DNA from: an uncultured Spirochaetaceae bacterium | Lineage (GTDB): Bacteria > Spirochaetota > Spirochaetia > Treponematales > Treponemataceae | DNA length: 9,471 nt | Direction: 5' to 3' | Assembly: GCA_902773215.1 (NCBI GenBank) | Contig: CACYDQ010000006.1 | Location: 1-9,471 of the forward strand | Part shown: piece after piece, positions 1 to 7,372 of the stretch | Layout of the letters: each line of letters opens with the position of its first letter | Numbering within the stretch: the stretch's first letter is position 1 | Notes under the pieces: generated by a model | Told to the model about the DNA's origin: nothing | Database searches by the model: none | Seen by the model: only the letters and a program-made list of their open reading frames with translations | Program-made: the position numbers and the translations under genes

Positions 1-2
1 CA

Positions 3-107
3 AAGAAACAGTTCATCGACGCGGGGGCTCAGGCCTTCATCGTCAAATCGGATTTCCAGAGGGGCAACCTGCTGCAGGCTGTCGAGGAGCTTTTGAATGT
101 CAGATAA
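3..107 (+). CDS. C-terminal end of a CheY-type receiver domain, probably a hybrid CheA-like kinase (5' partial)
   Basis: An open frame runs from the window edge to TAA at 105-107 and encodes 34 residues. They read as the last third of a response-regulator receiver: the AGAQAFIVKS stretch fits the loop and strand carrying the conserved lysine (the K of VKS, equivalent to CheY K109), and the following LLQAVEELL is the final amphipathic helix. The VKSxFxxxxLL form is one I associate with receivers fused to CheA kinases, where VKP of ordinary regulators is replaced; that assignment is inference from a short tail. The protein stops just after the helix, so the receiver is C-terminal. The last 11 bases overlap the next gene, implying translational coupling. 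A stand-alone CheY or another hybrid kinase is equally possible from what is visible. Confidence 0.75.
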   Translation, partial: KKQFIDAGAQAFIVKSDFQRGNLLQAVEELLNVR

Positions 108-2031
108 GGACGAGATACAGAAACAGAAAATCCTTCTCGCCATATACTCCAAGGCGCAGACGGCATTCCTCAAGAAGAATTTCGAGGAAGCTGGATTCTC
201 GGTCGTGACGGCGAACGACGGCATCCATGCGGTGCAGCAGGCGGCATCCATACACCCCGACTGCGTACTGGTCGGTACCGACCTGCCGGTGATCGACGCA
301 TACGCTTTCTCAAGGATTATCAAGAACACGGATTACCTCCAGGACATTGCGGTCGTCATAGGAACACCCGACGACAACGAGAACTTCAGCTTCTGGACAA
401 ACAACTGCATGAGCGATGCCTCCTGCCCGCTCAGCACGGCGGGCAGCGGCAACATAATAAAGACGGTGCGGCAGGCAATAGAGAAATGTGCCGGGCTCAA
501 AAAGGGAGGAAAGAAAAGCCTGACATCCTCCGTCTCCTTTATCAAGCTGCTCGGCGACGCATACGACAAGGAGCTGTACGGACTGTACGTTACCCGCGAG
601 GCATACAAGATAGAGACCCAGCGTTACGAGCTCAAGTCGCTCGTGCAGGCAATGAAGAAGACGCTCAGGAGCATAATAGACTTCGACGCTTTCTCGCTCA
701 TCCTCAAAGGGGAACAGCTGGTCGAGATTTTCCTCTTCTCCGATAAGCTCGGGGCAGAGGAGACGGAGGACTTCAAGCAGATAGCGAGGACGGACTTCGA
801 CGCGAGGAGCAAGACAATCGGCGGCAACAACTGGCAGAAGTCCCAGAAGCTGGAGGAAAAGTTCACGCCCCTGCATGAGGGCAAGGACAAGAACCACAAA
901 ATACGGAGCTATGAGAAGTTCCCTCTCGGGGACGATGCCGAGGGCGACCGCCCTGCCGATGACGAGCTGGTTTACACCGCCCATCTTGGCCTTTGCAAGG
1001 ACCGCCTTTCCAACAAGCGGACCAGGGAGAGAATCGGCGAGTTCATCAGCATATACGCGCCCATCATCGCAAAGACCGTGGAGTTCAACCAGATTGCCGA
1101 GGCCGAGCGGCGGGTAGAGAAAGCCTTCTCCCGCTTCCTGCCTCCATCGGTCATCAAGGGTATCATTAAGGATGAGAATTCCTTCGGGGAGAGTGCGGGA
1201 GAGAAGCGCCAGGTCGCCATACTGATGGCGGACATACGGAACTTTACCGCGATAAGCGAGAAGAACAAGCCGGAGGATGTCATCACATTCCTGAACATGT
1301 TCTTCGCCAAGATGGGAAAGATAATCATGGCTCACGGCGGTACGATAGACAAATTCATGGGAGATGCGGTGATGGCCCTCTTCGGTGCGCCGGAGAGCTA
1401 CATCTATAACGGGAACCGGGCAGCGAACGCCGCGCTCGTGATGAGCCAGGCGGCCAAAGAGATGGATACCAGCATTCTGAATATGGCGGGCAAAGAATTC
1501 CGCATAGGCATAGGCATAAACTACGGTACGCCGATTGTCGGAGCCCTTGGTAGCGAGGAGAAGAAGGAGTACACTGTCATAGGCGATGACGTGAACCTCG
1601 CCTCGCGCGTGGAAAGCCTGACCAAGCTCTACGGGGCGGACATCATTATCACCGAGAGCGTAAAGAAAGACATAGATGCGGTCAGGGAGGCCGTGAGGGA
1701 GAAGGAGCTGCCGGTAACCGAGGAAGGCTCCATCCCCCACCTGATCCGCCACATAGACAACGTGAAGGTCAAGGGTAAGACCCATGCGGTCAGGATATAT
1801 GAGATAAGCGCGGACCGGAACAAATACTCGGAGAGCTTCCTTGACAACTACCGGAAGGGGCTGAATCAGTACGAGAACGGGAATTTCAAGACGGCGGGGG
1901 AGTACTTCACGCTCGCGACCGAGGAGCGGCCCGATGACAAGGCTGCCGGGGAGCTGCTTGAAAGGTGCAGGAAGTTCTTCATCGAAAAGCCGAAGGACTG
2001 GGACGGCGCGATTGCGCTTACGAGAAAATGA
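97..2031 (+). CDS. Class III adenylate cyclase with degenerate receiver, GAF-like region and TPR-like tail
   Basis: This 644-residue cytosolic protein has no membrane segment and is predicted to make cAMP from ATP. Residues 11-130 fold like a receiver, but the phosphoacceptor is Gly60, the beta-1 acidic pair is replaced by IYS, and the lysine site is Leu112; only Thr90 remains. Residues about 175-330 look like a divergent GAF domain ending in a helix. Residues 341-570 are the cyclase: metal-binding Asp379 (MADIRNF) and Asp423 (MGDAVMA), adenine-selecting Lys419 and Thr493 (YTVIGDD), and catalytic Asn500 and Arg504 (VNLASR) are all present, so it should be active and ATP-specific (class IIIb pattern). 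Residues 578-644 are a TPR-like tail ending in WDGAIALTRK, a tail common on such cyclases, so the C-terminus is intact. The ATG at 97 follows GAGGAG at 84-89. Its place ahead of four receptors suggests cAMP is the pathway output. Confidence 0.93.
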   Translation: MSDKDEIQKQKILLAIYSKAQTAFLKKNFEEAGFSVVTANDGIHAVQQAASIHPDCVLVGTDLPVIDAYAFSRIIKNTDYLQDIAVVIGTPDDNENFSFWTNNCMSDASCPLSTAGSGNIIKTVRQAIEKCAGLKKGGKKSLTSSVSFIKLLGDAYDKELYGLYVTREAYKIETQRYELKSLVQAMKKTLRSIIDFDAFSLILKGEQLVEIFLFSDKLGAEETEDFKQIARTDFDARSKTIGGNNWQKSQKLEEKFTPLHEGKDKNHKIRSYEKFPLGDDAEGDRPADDELVYTAHLGLCKDRLSNKRTRERIGEFISIYAPIIAKTVEFNQIAEAERRVEKAFSRFLPPSVIKGIIKDENSFGESAGEKRQVAILMADIRNFTAISEKNKPEDVITFLNMFFAKMGKIIMAHGGTIDKFMGDAVMALFGAPESYIYNGNRAANAALVMSQAAKEMDTSILNMAGKEFRIGIGINYGTPIVGALGSEEKKEYTVIGDDVNLASRVESLTKLYGADIIITESVKKDIDAVREAVREKELPVTEEGSIPHLIRHIDNVKVKGKTHAVRIYEISADRNKYSESFLDNYRKGLNQYENGNFKTAGEYFTLATEERPDDKAAGELLERCRKFFIEKPKDWDGAIALTRK

Positions 2032-2032
2032 T

Positions 2033-2044
2033 GGGGGGACAGGA
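2033..2044 (+). promoter_or_regulatory. Purine-rich ribosome-binding region that decides the start at 2048
   Basis: The 16-base gap after the cyclase stop holds a G6 run (2033-2038) followed by ACAGGA up to 2044. This sits just ahead of ATG 2048. AGGA alone is only three bases from the ATG, whereas the G run is about nine bases away, so either could pair with 16S rRNA. The frame remains open back to an ATG at 1934 inside the cyclase gene, but that ATG has no comparable upstream signal and would add 38 residues of charged, non-homologous sequence. The 2048 start gives an MKKNGSFKSR N-terminus matching the short basic leader of the sister proteins. Confidence 0.6.
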
Positions 2045-2047
2045 AAT

Positions 2048-3793
2048 ATGAAAAAAAACGGATCGTTCAAAAGCCGCATAGCGAGGGCGGGCGTGCTCCC
2101 GGACATACTAATGATACTCCTGTCCGCCCTCATGCTCTTCTACTTTTCGGGGATAATCCAGGGCGGGCAGGCAAAGGTCTTTGATGTCGGGGCAGTGGTT
2201 GTACTGATTGTATTCGTGAATGCCGTCGTTTTCGCCCCCATCATGGACAGGCTGATGACGACTGACCTTGCAAAGAAGCTGGACTACGAGGCGAGCGGAA
2301 AAGCCAGCCCCGACGTACGGATGTCCATAATCAAACAGCTGATGATATACCCCCTTGTATCGGCGTTCGCATTCGGCATCCTGTACGTGGTCGACGAGCT
2401 GTTGCTTATCGGCATATTAAAATTCGCCTTCAAGATAGATACCCCGACTCTGGTATTCATTGCCCTGGGCATCTTCCACGCCATCCTCATAGAGGCGATA
2501 TCACGCTACATCTTCGTCGAGAATATCTGCTCGGACATAACCAAGGAGCTGCTGCAAAAGGAAATCGTCCCGGAGCAGGTACACCAGCAACGCTTCTTCG
2601 GCCTGCCCCTCTACGTGCGGGTGTTCTTCCATATAATCTTCCCCTTCGTATCCGGCACTGCGACCCAGATAGGCTTGCAGTACCGGGCCATAATGGGCAA
2701 GTACCATCTGGCCCACCTGTCATTCAAGATGGGAATGTTGCTTCTGGTCAGCATGGCGACATACCTCTTCCTGTCAGGCTTCTTCTTCCGCCATATCTAC
2801 ACGACGATACGGCAGTCAATTACCCTGCTTGAGGGACTGAGCTCCGGTTTCCAGCAGAAAGATTCCTACATCCCGACCGACCTGGGCTACGAGCTGGAAC
2901 TGAACAACTTCCTCATAAACGAGCTTCTGGCATACCTGGAAAGCATTGCGCGGACATTCAGGGAGGCAAGCCAGAACATCCTCGCCTCCACGTCACAGCT
3001 GGCGGATGTCGCGGCGAAGAACGACGAGATAACGTCAAACGAGGGGGCCGGAGTGACCGAATGCCTCCACACCATGGAACTGACGAAAGAAAGCTTCAAC
3101 TCGGTACGGAACCGTGTCGCCAACATAAAGCAGTCCGCCGAGAATACGATGGCCTACGTCGGAAAGAGCAGCGAGCTCCTCACGGAAGAAATCGGGAAGA
3201 TGACCGAGATTACCGATCTGAACCTGGAGACTATAAGCAAGATAAAGAAGCTCAGCGAGAAAATCGATGCGGTCAAGAAGACCATTGCGACCATCAACGG
3301 GCTGGCTGAGCGCAACAAGATGATAGCATTCAACGCAGAGCTCAAGGCGAGCAGCACTGGGGAGACAGGAAAGAACTTCCATATAATTGCGAACGAGCTC
3401 CGCCGCCTGGTCTCCACGATAAGCAGCTCCACCCAGGAGATACAGGGCAGCATAAAAGACATACAGGAAACGGCGGATAACCTCATTATCTCCAGCGAAG
3501 GTGGTAATAAGAAAATCCGGGAAGGTTCCGCGTCATTCTCCCGGCTGGAGGAAAAATTCAGGGAGCTCTCGGTTTCCAGTACGGTGACCTATGAGAGTGC
3601 GGAGGACATGCAGGACAAGATGAAAGAGCAGAGTGAATCCTTCGATCAGATAAGTGAAAGCTTAACACAGATGAGTGAAAGCCTCAATGAGTTTAAGGAG
3701 ACGACCTACGTGATGACCAGCTCCAGCGCGAAACTCAAGGAGACGGCACAGAAGCTCAACTCGATAAACGCTCTGAGGATTTCGGAGGTGTAA
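2048..3793 (+). CDS. MCP-like receptor 1: 6-TM N-terminus and degenerate signalling tip
   Basis: The 581-residue protein starts at ATG 2048. Predicted membrane helices lie near residues 16-37, 47-66, 99-125, 133-154, 189-210 and 226-249, with almost no periplasmic loops and no ligand-binding domain. Two cytoplasmic linkers are shared with the three downstream paralogues: a YEASGK segment (80-85) and a C..D.TKELL...RFFG segment (161-185). A divergent HAMP-like stretch (about 252-298) leads to a coiled-coil hairpin (300-570) of the methyl-accepting chemotaxis type. The tip (420-452) keeps Asn429, Gly438, Phe444, Glu450 and Arg452, but the position equal to Tsr Glu385 is Lys433 and that of Arg388 is Ser436; the usual QTN is RNK. 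I see no Glu/Gln methylation pair. It is the most diverged of the four and may signal weakly or act as a partner subunit. The frame spanning 1934-2047 is open but not likely translated. Confidence 0.88.
   Translation: MKKNGSFKSRIARAGVLPDILMILLSALMLFYFSGIIQGGQAKVFDVGAVVVLIVFVNAVVFAPIMDRLMTTDLAKKLDYEASGKASPDVRMSIIKQLMIYPLVSAFAFGILYVVDELLLIGILKFAFKIDTPTLVFIALGIFHAILIEAISRYIFVENICSDITKELLQKEIVPEQVHQQRFFGLPLYVRVFFHIIFPFVSGTATQIGLQYRAIMGKYHLAHLSFKMGMLLLVSMATYLFLSGFFFRHIYTTIRQSITLLEGLSSGFQQKDSYIPTDLGYELELNNFLINELLAYLESIARTFREASQNILASTSQLADVAAKNDEITSNEGAGVTECLHTMELTKESFNSVRNRVANIKQSAENTMAYVGKSSELLTEEIGKMTEITDLNLETISKIKKLSEKIDAVKKTIATINGLAERNKMIAFNAELKASSTGETGKNFHIIANELRRLVSTISSSTQEIQGSIKDIQETADNLIISSEGGNKKIREGSASFSRLEEKFRELSVSSTVTYESAEDMQDKMKEQSESFDQISESLTQMSESLNEFKETTYVMTSSSAKLKETAQKLNSINALRISEV
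3647..3688 (+). repeat. Imperfect 21-bp tandem duplication inside receptor 1
   Basis: Two adjacent 21-base units (3647-3667 and 3668-3688) match at 16 of 21 positions and encode QISESLT and QMSESLN. Each is exactly one coiled-coil heptad, so the duplication would lengthen the descending arm of the hairpin by one heptad without breaking its register. It may equally reflect convergent heptad composition. The sister proteins carry different sequences here (for example GIEIALQDINRRLND in receptor 2), so it is not a repeat shared by the family. Confidence 0.4.
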
Positions 3794-3795
3794 AG

Positions 3796-5517
3796 ATGCA
3801 AAAAGCGATGAAAAAACAGAGCTTCGACAAGAAAGTGTTCCTTTCTCTCATCCCCTACACCATCTTTGGTGTGGTATTCGTTCTCCTGTATTCGATGAGC
3901 TTCGTCCGCTTTCACAAGAGCGACCTGCTCCCGGCGGCGGGGATGACGGCCCTCTTCGCGGTATTCGGCCAGCTTATCCTGGGGCCGGTATTCCACAAGC
4001 TGTCCATCTCCCGGCTTTCGGAGAAGATGGAATACTATGCCTCAGGCCAGATGGACACGAAGGAACGGACTGACCTCATAAAGGAACTGATGCGCTACCC
4101 GCTCCATAAGGCCGCCTGGACAGAGCTGATTTTCCTCACCTGCACGATTGGTGTCAGCTTCGCCTTTCATGCCATGACGGATTTCTCACTGCGCTACACC
4201 TACCTCTTCCTGATTGTCTCAACCCTCTCCACGTATATAGGATTCATTTTCTCCTTGGACAACACGCAGAAGCTGTGCAGTGCCGAGGCGGAAAAAATAG
4301 CAGAGGAAGGTGTTGACACCGAGACTGTGGACAAAGAGCATTTCTTCGGCCTGTCGCTTTTCAGCCTGTTCACGCTGTATGTCTTTATTCCCATGGTGCT
4401 GTGCTCGGTGTTCACGCTGCTGGCGGTTATTTTCCTCAAGCAGCCCAGAAAGCTCATTCTCATCTCCATAACGAACATCTTTATCATAAGCAGCATGACA
4501 CTGCTCTTCTTCCGAAGGATAAAGAAAAGCTCATGGACGATGGAGAGGGCCTTGTTCGACCTGATGAGGATGAGCGGAAACTCAAGCAAAACGTTCCCGA
4601 CGGATTTCGCCTCGGAAATGTCTTACTTCTCCTACCTGTTCAACAAGACATTACTGCTTTTCCGCGGCCTCATAAACGACATGTCCCAGGTGAACGCCGA
4701 CATAAACGAGTCCACCTCCGCGCTGTCCACAATCTCCACTGAGACCGACAGCACTTCCACCGAACAGTCCTCCACGTCCAAAGAAATACTTACGATGATG
4801 AAAGAGCTCAACTCCAGCCTGTCCGAGGTCGAGTCAAAGGCTGACGAGGTTCTCAATATGGCCAATACCACCGCCGAGCAGGTTGACGGCAACTTCGAGA
4901 CTCTCCGGCAGAACAGCGATATGATGAAGGCCATAAAGGAGTCCAACGGGGAGACGATAAACGGAATCCAGAGCCTGTCCAACAAGATAAGCAACATACA
5001 GGACATTGTGAACCTTATAACGGCCGTCACTGCCCAGACCAAGATAATCGCCTTCAATGCCGAGCTTGAGGCAAACAGCATAGGCTCGGAGGGAACGGAC
5101 TTCCAGAACGTCGCGACGGACATCCGCTCGCTCGCCGACTCCACGATACAGCTGACTAACGAAATCCAAAACAGCATACATGACATAAACAAATCCAAGG
5201 ACAACCTGATAAAGACAGGCAAAGACTTCATACAGCGGATAAACGAAGGCAACTCCATTTCCGAGCAGCTGGAGCAGAACTTCTCCTACATCCAGCGGGC
5301 CGCGGCCGAGACCGCTGACGAGGCGCAGGACATCCAGCAGTCCGTGCCGCAGCAGATGGAGTCGTTCAGGGGAATAGAGATAGCCCTGCAGGACATAAAC
5401 CGCAGGCTGAACGACCTGAACGAGTCTACGCACAAGATTTCTCTTTCGACGAAAAATCTGGAGCAAGAGTCCGGAAACCTCGCGACAATGATGCTGAACA
5501 TGGAAGGGGGTATATAA
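3796..5517 (+). CDS. MCP-like receptor 2: 6-TM N-terminus, variant signalling hairpin
   Basis: The 573-residue protein begins two bases after the previous stop, with a strong GGAGGTG (3784-3790) inside the end of the preceding gene. Predicted membrane helices are near residues 16-36, 44-66, 107-126, 133-153, 188-213 and 221-240. The family linkers are clear: YYASGQ at 80-85, with the P of RYPL at 102, and C161..EAEKIAEEGVD...HFFGLSL. The HAMP-like region (about 243-285) contains SEMSYFSYLFN. The coiled-coil hairpin covers about 290-565, with its tip at 412-444: QTKIIAFNAELEA keeps Gln414, Asn421 and Glu425 (Tsr 374, 381, 385), but Arg388 is Ser428. Residues 319-328 (STSTEQSSTS) satisfy the classical methylation consensus with Glu323-Gln324, so this is the receptor most likely to be methylated. 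There is no CheR-tethering NWETF-type pentapeptide at the C-terminus. The role as a membrane-anchored kinase-coupling receptor is inferred. Confidence 0.9.
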   Translation: MQKAMKKQSFDKKVFLSLIPYTIFGVVFVLLYSMSFVRFHKSDLLPAAGMTALFAVFGQLILGPVFHKLSISRLSEKMEYYASGQMDTKERTDLIKELMRYPLHKAAWTELIFLTCTIGVSFAFHAMTDFSLRYTYLFLIVSTLSTYIGFIFSLDNTQKLCSAEAEKIAEEGVDTETVDKEHFFGLSLFSLFTLYVFIPMVLCSVFTLLAVIFLKQPRKLILISITNIFIISSMTLLFFRRIKKSSWTMERALFDLMRMSGNSSKTFPTDFASEMSYFSYLFNKTLLLFRGLINDMSQVNADINESTSALSTISTETDSTSTEQSSTSKEILTMMKELNSSLSEVESKADEVLNMANTTAEQVDGNFETLRQNSDMMKAIKESNGETINGIQSLSNKISNIQDIVNLITAVTAQTKIIAFNAELEANSIGSEGTDFQNVATDIRSLADSTIQLTNEIQNSIHDINKSKDNLIKTGKDFIQRINEGNSISEQLEQNFSYIQRAAAETADEAQDIQQSVPQQMESFRGIEIALQDINRRLNDLNESTHKISLSTKNLEQESGNLATMMLNMEGGI

Positions 5518-5518
5518 G

Positions 5519-7372
5519 ATGAACCTTGAAAAAAAGATTATACTTGACAGCTACCTGACGGATTTTGTGTCGCTCGCCCTTATTCTCTTCTATTCCCTTT
5601 TCAGCGCCAGGATTCCTTCGTCCGAGATTATCCTCATACTGAAAATCGTTATCCCAATCTCGCTCGCATTCATACTGCTGGCAGGGCCGGTCATCGGTCA
5701 TCTGATATGCAGAGGCACATTCCGGGACATGGAGGAAGCAGGCAAGGGACGGGGCGACGACAAGAGCAGGACAGAGTTGCTTGCCGCCCTGAACCGGCTG
5801 TCCAAGGTCGCCATGTTCACCACCATGGCATATTTTTTTGCATCCTTCCTTATCGCGTTCTCGTTCGTGAAGGGAGCCTTTCACCTGAGCTTCCCCACCC
5901 TCTTCACAATCCTCATCGAATGGGTGTGCGGCTCCTACTTCGCGGGGCTCATCTCCTACAGCTTCAGGCGCAAGCGGTGCGAGGCATACGCCAAGGAAAT
6001 CGCCCGCGCCGGAATACACCAGCGGCTTGTCATGGTGCGGAAGTATTTCGGCTTCTCGCTCCGCACGCAGATACTGTTCTATGTCTTCATCCCGCTCGTA
6101 CTGACAACGCTGGTGACGCTGACACTTTACTTCTTCACGCTGCCGGAGAACCAGAAGGCATTCAGTTCCATGATGCGGGAGATGGCAACGAGCCAGGGCA
6201 TCGGGCTCATCTCTCAGAATCCAATCTCTCCCCCTCCCCTGTCAGAGCGGCTCCGGGAAGCCTCTTCCCTTCCGGCGGGGGCACGGTCTTTCTCGGGCAT
6301 GAGGGGGCTGTGGGGCTGGAGGATAAAATGCACGGCTCTCTTTAACGCGATGATTATGTGCGTCCAGATACTGATTTTCTACCTGAACTTCATGTCCAAG
6401 AACGGCAAGTCCATCCGGGGTCTTGAGGGACTCCGGGACTCACACTTCAGGGAGGCGAGCGTCCTCACGAGCGACCTGAGCGACGAGCTGTCCTACAACA
6501 TCTACATGATAAACTGCCTCATACAAAAGTTCCAGTCGATGATATCCAACTCCCTGACGACGGCAAAGATGATAACGGACTCCTCTGCCTCGCTGACCAA
6601 AATCGCGGTCGAAACCGAGAAGAGCGCTGGAGAACAGAATACCAAGACTGAAGGCATCATATCCGGCGTGGAGGAGAACAAGAGGCTTTCCGTGCAGATT
6701 GACGAGCTTGCAAGCGAGGTCGCAGAATCCGCACAGACAACCTCCAGTGACATGGACTCAAGCAAGGACATAATGGAAAGAACTCTTTCCAACATGCAGG
6801 ACATCGGTAAATCCAACGAGTCCACGCTCAAAAGCATCAAGGATCTGGAGCAAAAAGTCGCCTCCATCTGGGAAATCGTCAACCTGATAAATTCGATTGC
6901 CGAGCAGACCAAGATAATCGCATTCAACACGGAGCTGGAGTCCGCGGGAACAAACGATGAAGAAAAGAGCTTCCTCAACGTCGCCCTTGAGACCAGGCGG
7001 CTTGCCAACAGCATCGCTGACGCAACAAAGGAGATAAAGCTGTATATCCGGCAGATGGAGAAAACAGAGGAAGAGCTGCAGGGCTACTCCGATTCCAATA
7101 CCGATGAGATAAACCGGGGGCTGGAACTTTCACGCTCCATAGAACGCTCCTTCTCCGAGATAAACGAGTTTTCCACGCAGAATGCGGCCGCGACCCAGGA
7201 GATAAAAGAGATAATCCTGAACCAGACGGTCGCATTCGAGCAGATACAGCAAGCCCTGATTCAGAATGGCGCGGGCATACGGAATTTCACCCAGTCGGCG
7301 AAAGCCCTCAGGAACGCTTCCGAGGAACTGAGCGCGAACGCACAGAAACTGAGCATGGAGGGACGGCAATGA
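5519..7372 (+). CDS. MCP-like receptor 3: 6-TM N-terminus with a long loop before TM6
   Basis: The 617-residue protein starts one base after the previous stop behind AAGGGGG (5504-5510). Predicted membrane helices are near residues 11-30, 36-60, 97-118, 126-147, 182-206 and 271-291. The conserved linkers are present (EEAGK at 72-76; C154..YAKEIARAGI...KYFGFSL). Unlike its sisters, which have about 5-20 residues between TM5 and TM6, it carries about 64 residues (207-270), Pro- and Ser-rich, predicted to face outside. The HAMP-like part includes SDELSYNIYMIN (321-332), then the hairpin (340-610). In the tip, QTKIIAFNTELES (463-475) keeps Asn470 and Glu474, but Arg388 is Gly477 and the usual AGExGRG is replaced by TNDEEKS (478-484), so even the tip glycines are gone. 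Residues about 254-273 may be misread by a local pair of compensating indels (see findings). The function is inferred from the family. Confidence 0.88.
   Translation: MNLEKKIILDSYLTDFVSLALILFYSLFSARIPSSEIILILKIVIPISLAFILLAGPVIGHLICRGTFRDMEEAGKGRGDDKSRTELLAALNRLSKVAMFTTMAYFFASFLIAFSFVKGAFHLSFPTLFTILIEWVCGSYFAGLISYSFRRKRCEAYAKEIARAGIHQRLVMVRKYFGFSLRTQILFYVFIPLVLTTLVTLTLYFFTLPENQKAFSSMMREMATSQGIGLISQNPISPPPLSERLREASSLPAGARSFSGMRGLWGWRIKCTALFNAMIMCVQILIFYLNFMSKNGKSIRGLEGLRDSHFREASVLTSDLSDELSYNIYMINCLIQKFQSMISNSLTTAKMITDSSASLTKIAVETEKSAGEQNTKTEGIISGVEENKRLSVQIDELASEVAESAQTTSSDMDSSKDIMERTLSNMQDIGKSNESTLKSIKDLEQKVASIWEIVNLINSIAEQTKIIAFNTELESAGTNDEEKSFLNVALETRRLANSIADATKEIKLYIRQMEKTEEELQGYSDSNTDEINRGLELSRSIERSFSEINEFSTQNAAATQEIKEIILNQTVAFEQIQQALIQNGAGIRNFTQSAKALRNASEELSANAQKLSMEGRQ

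Noticed and set aside
1934..2047. Upstream ATG at 1934 as the start of receptor 1
   Set aside because: It lies inside the cyclase gene without a ribosome-binding site and adds 38 residues absent from the sister proteins; ATG 2048 has a purine-rich leader.
310..2133. A 607-codon open frame on the - strand opposite the cyclase gene
   Set aside because: It is the mirror of a GC-rich coding strand. Its translation has no recognisable domain, while the + strand gene has every cyclase catalytic residue in order.
4834..5466. Long - strand open frames opposite the coiled-coil regions (also near 4632-5258, 7261-8310 and 8326-8975)
   Set aside because: They recur opposite every receptor hairpin, as expected from the repeated Glu/Lys/Ser/Ile codons of coiled coils, and have no own start signals or domains.
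5707..6345. A 212-codon + strand frame overlapping receptor 3
   Set aside because: Most of it is Arg/His/Pro-rich shadow sequence over well-conserved membrane helices. Only its last stretch looks coding, and that is reported as a possible local frameshift, not a gene.
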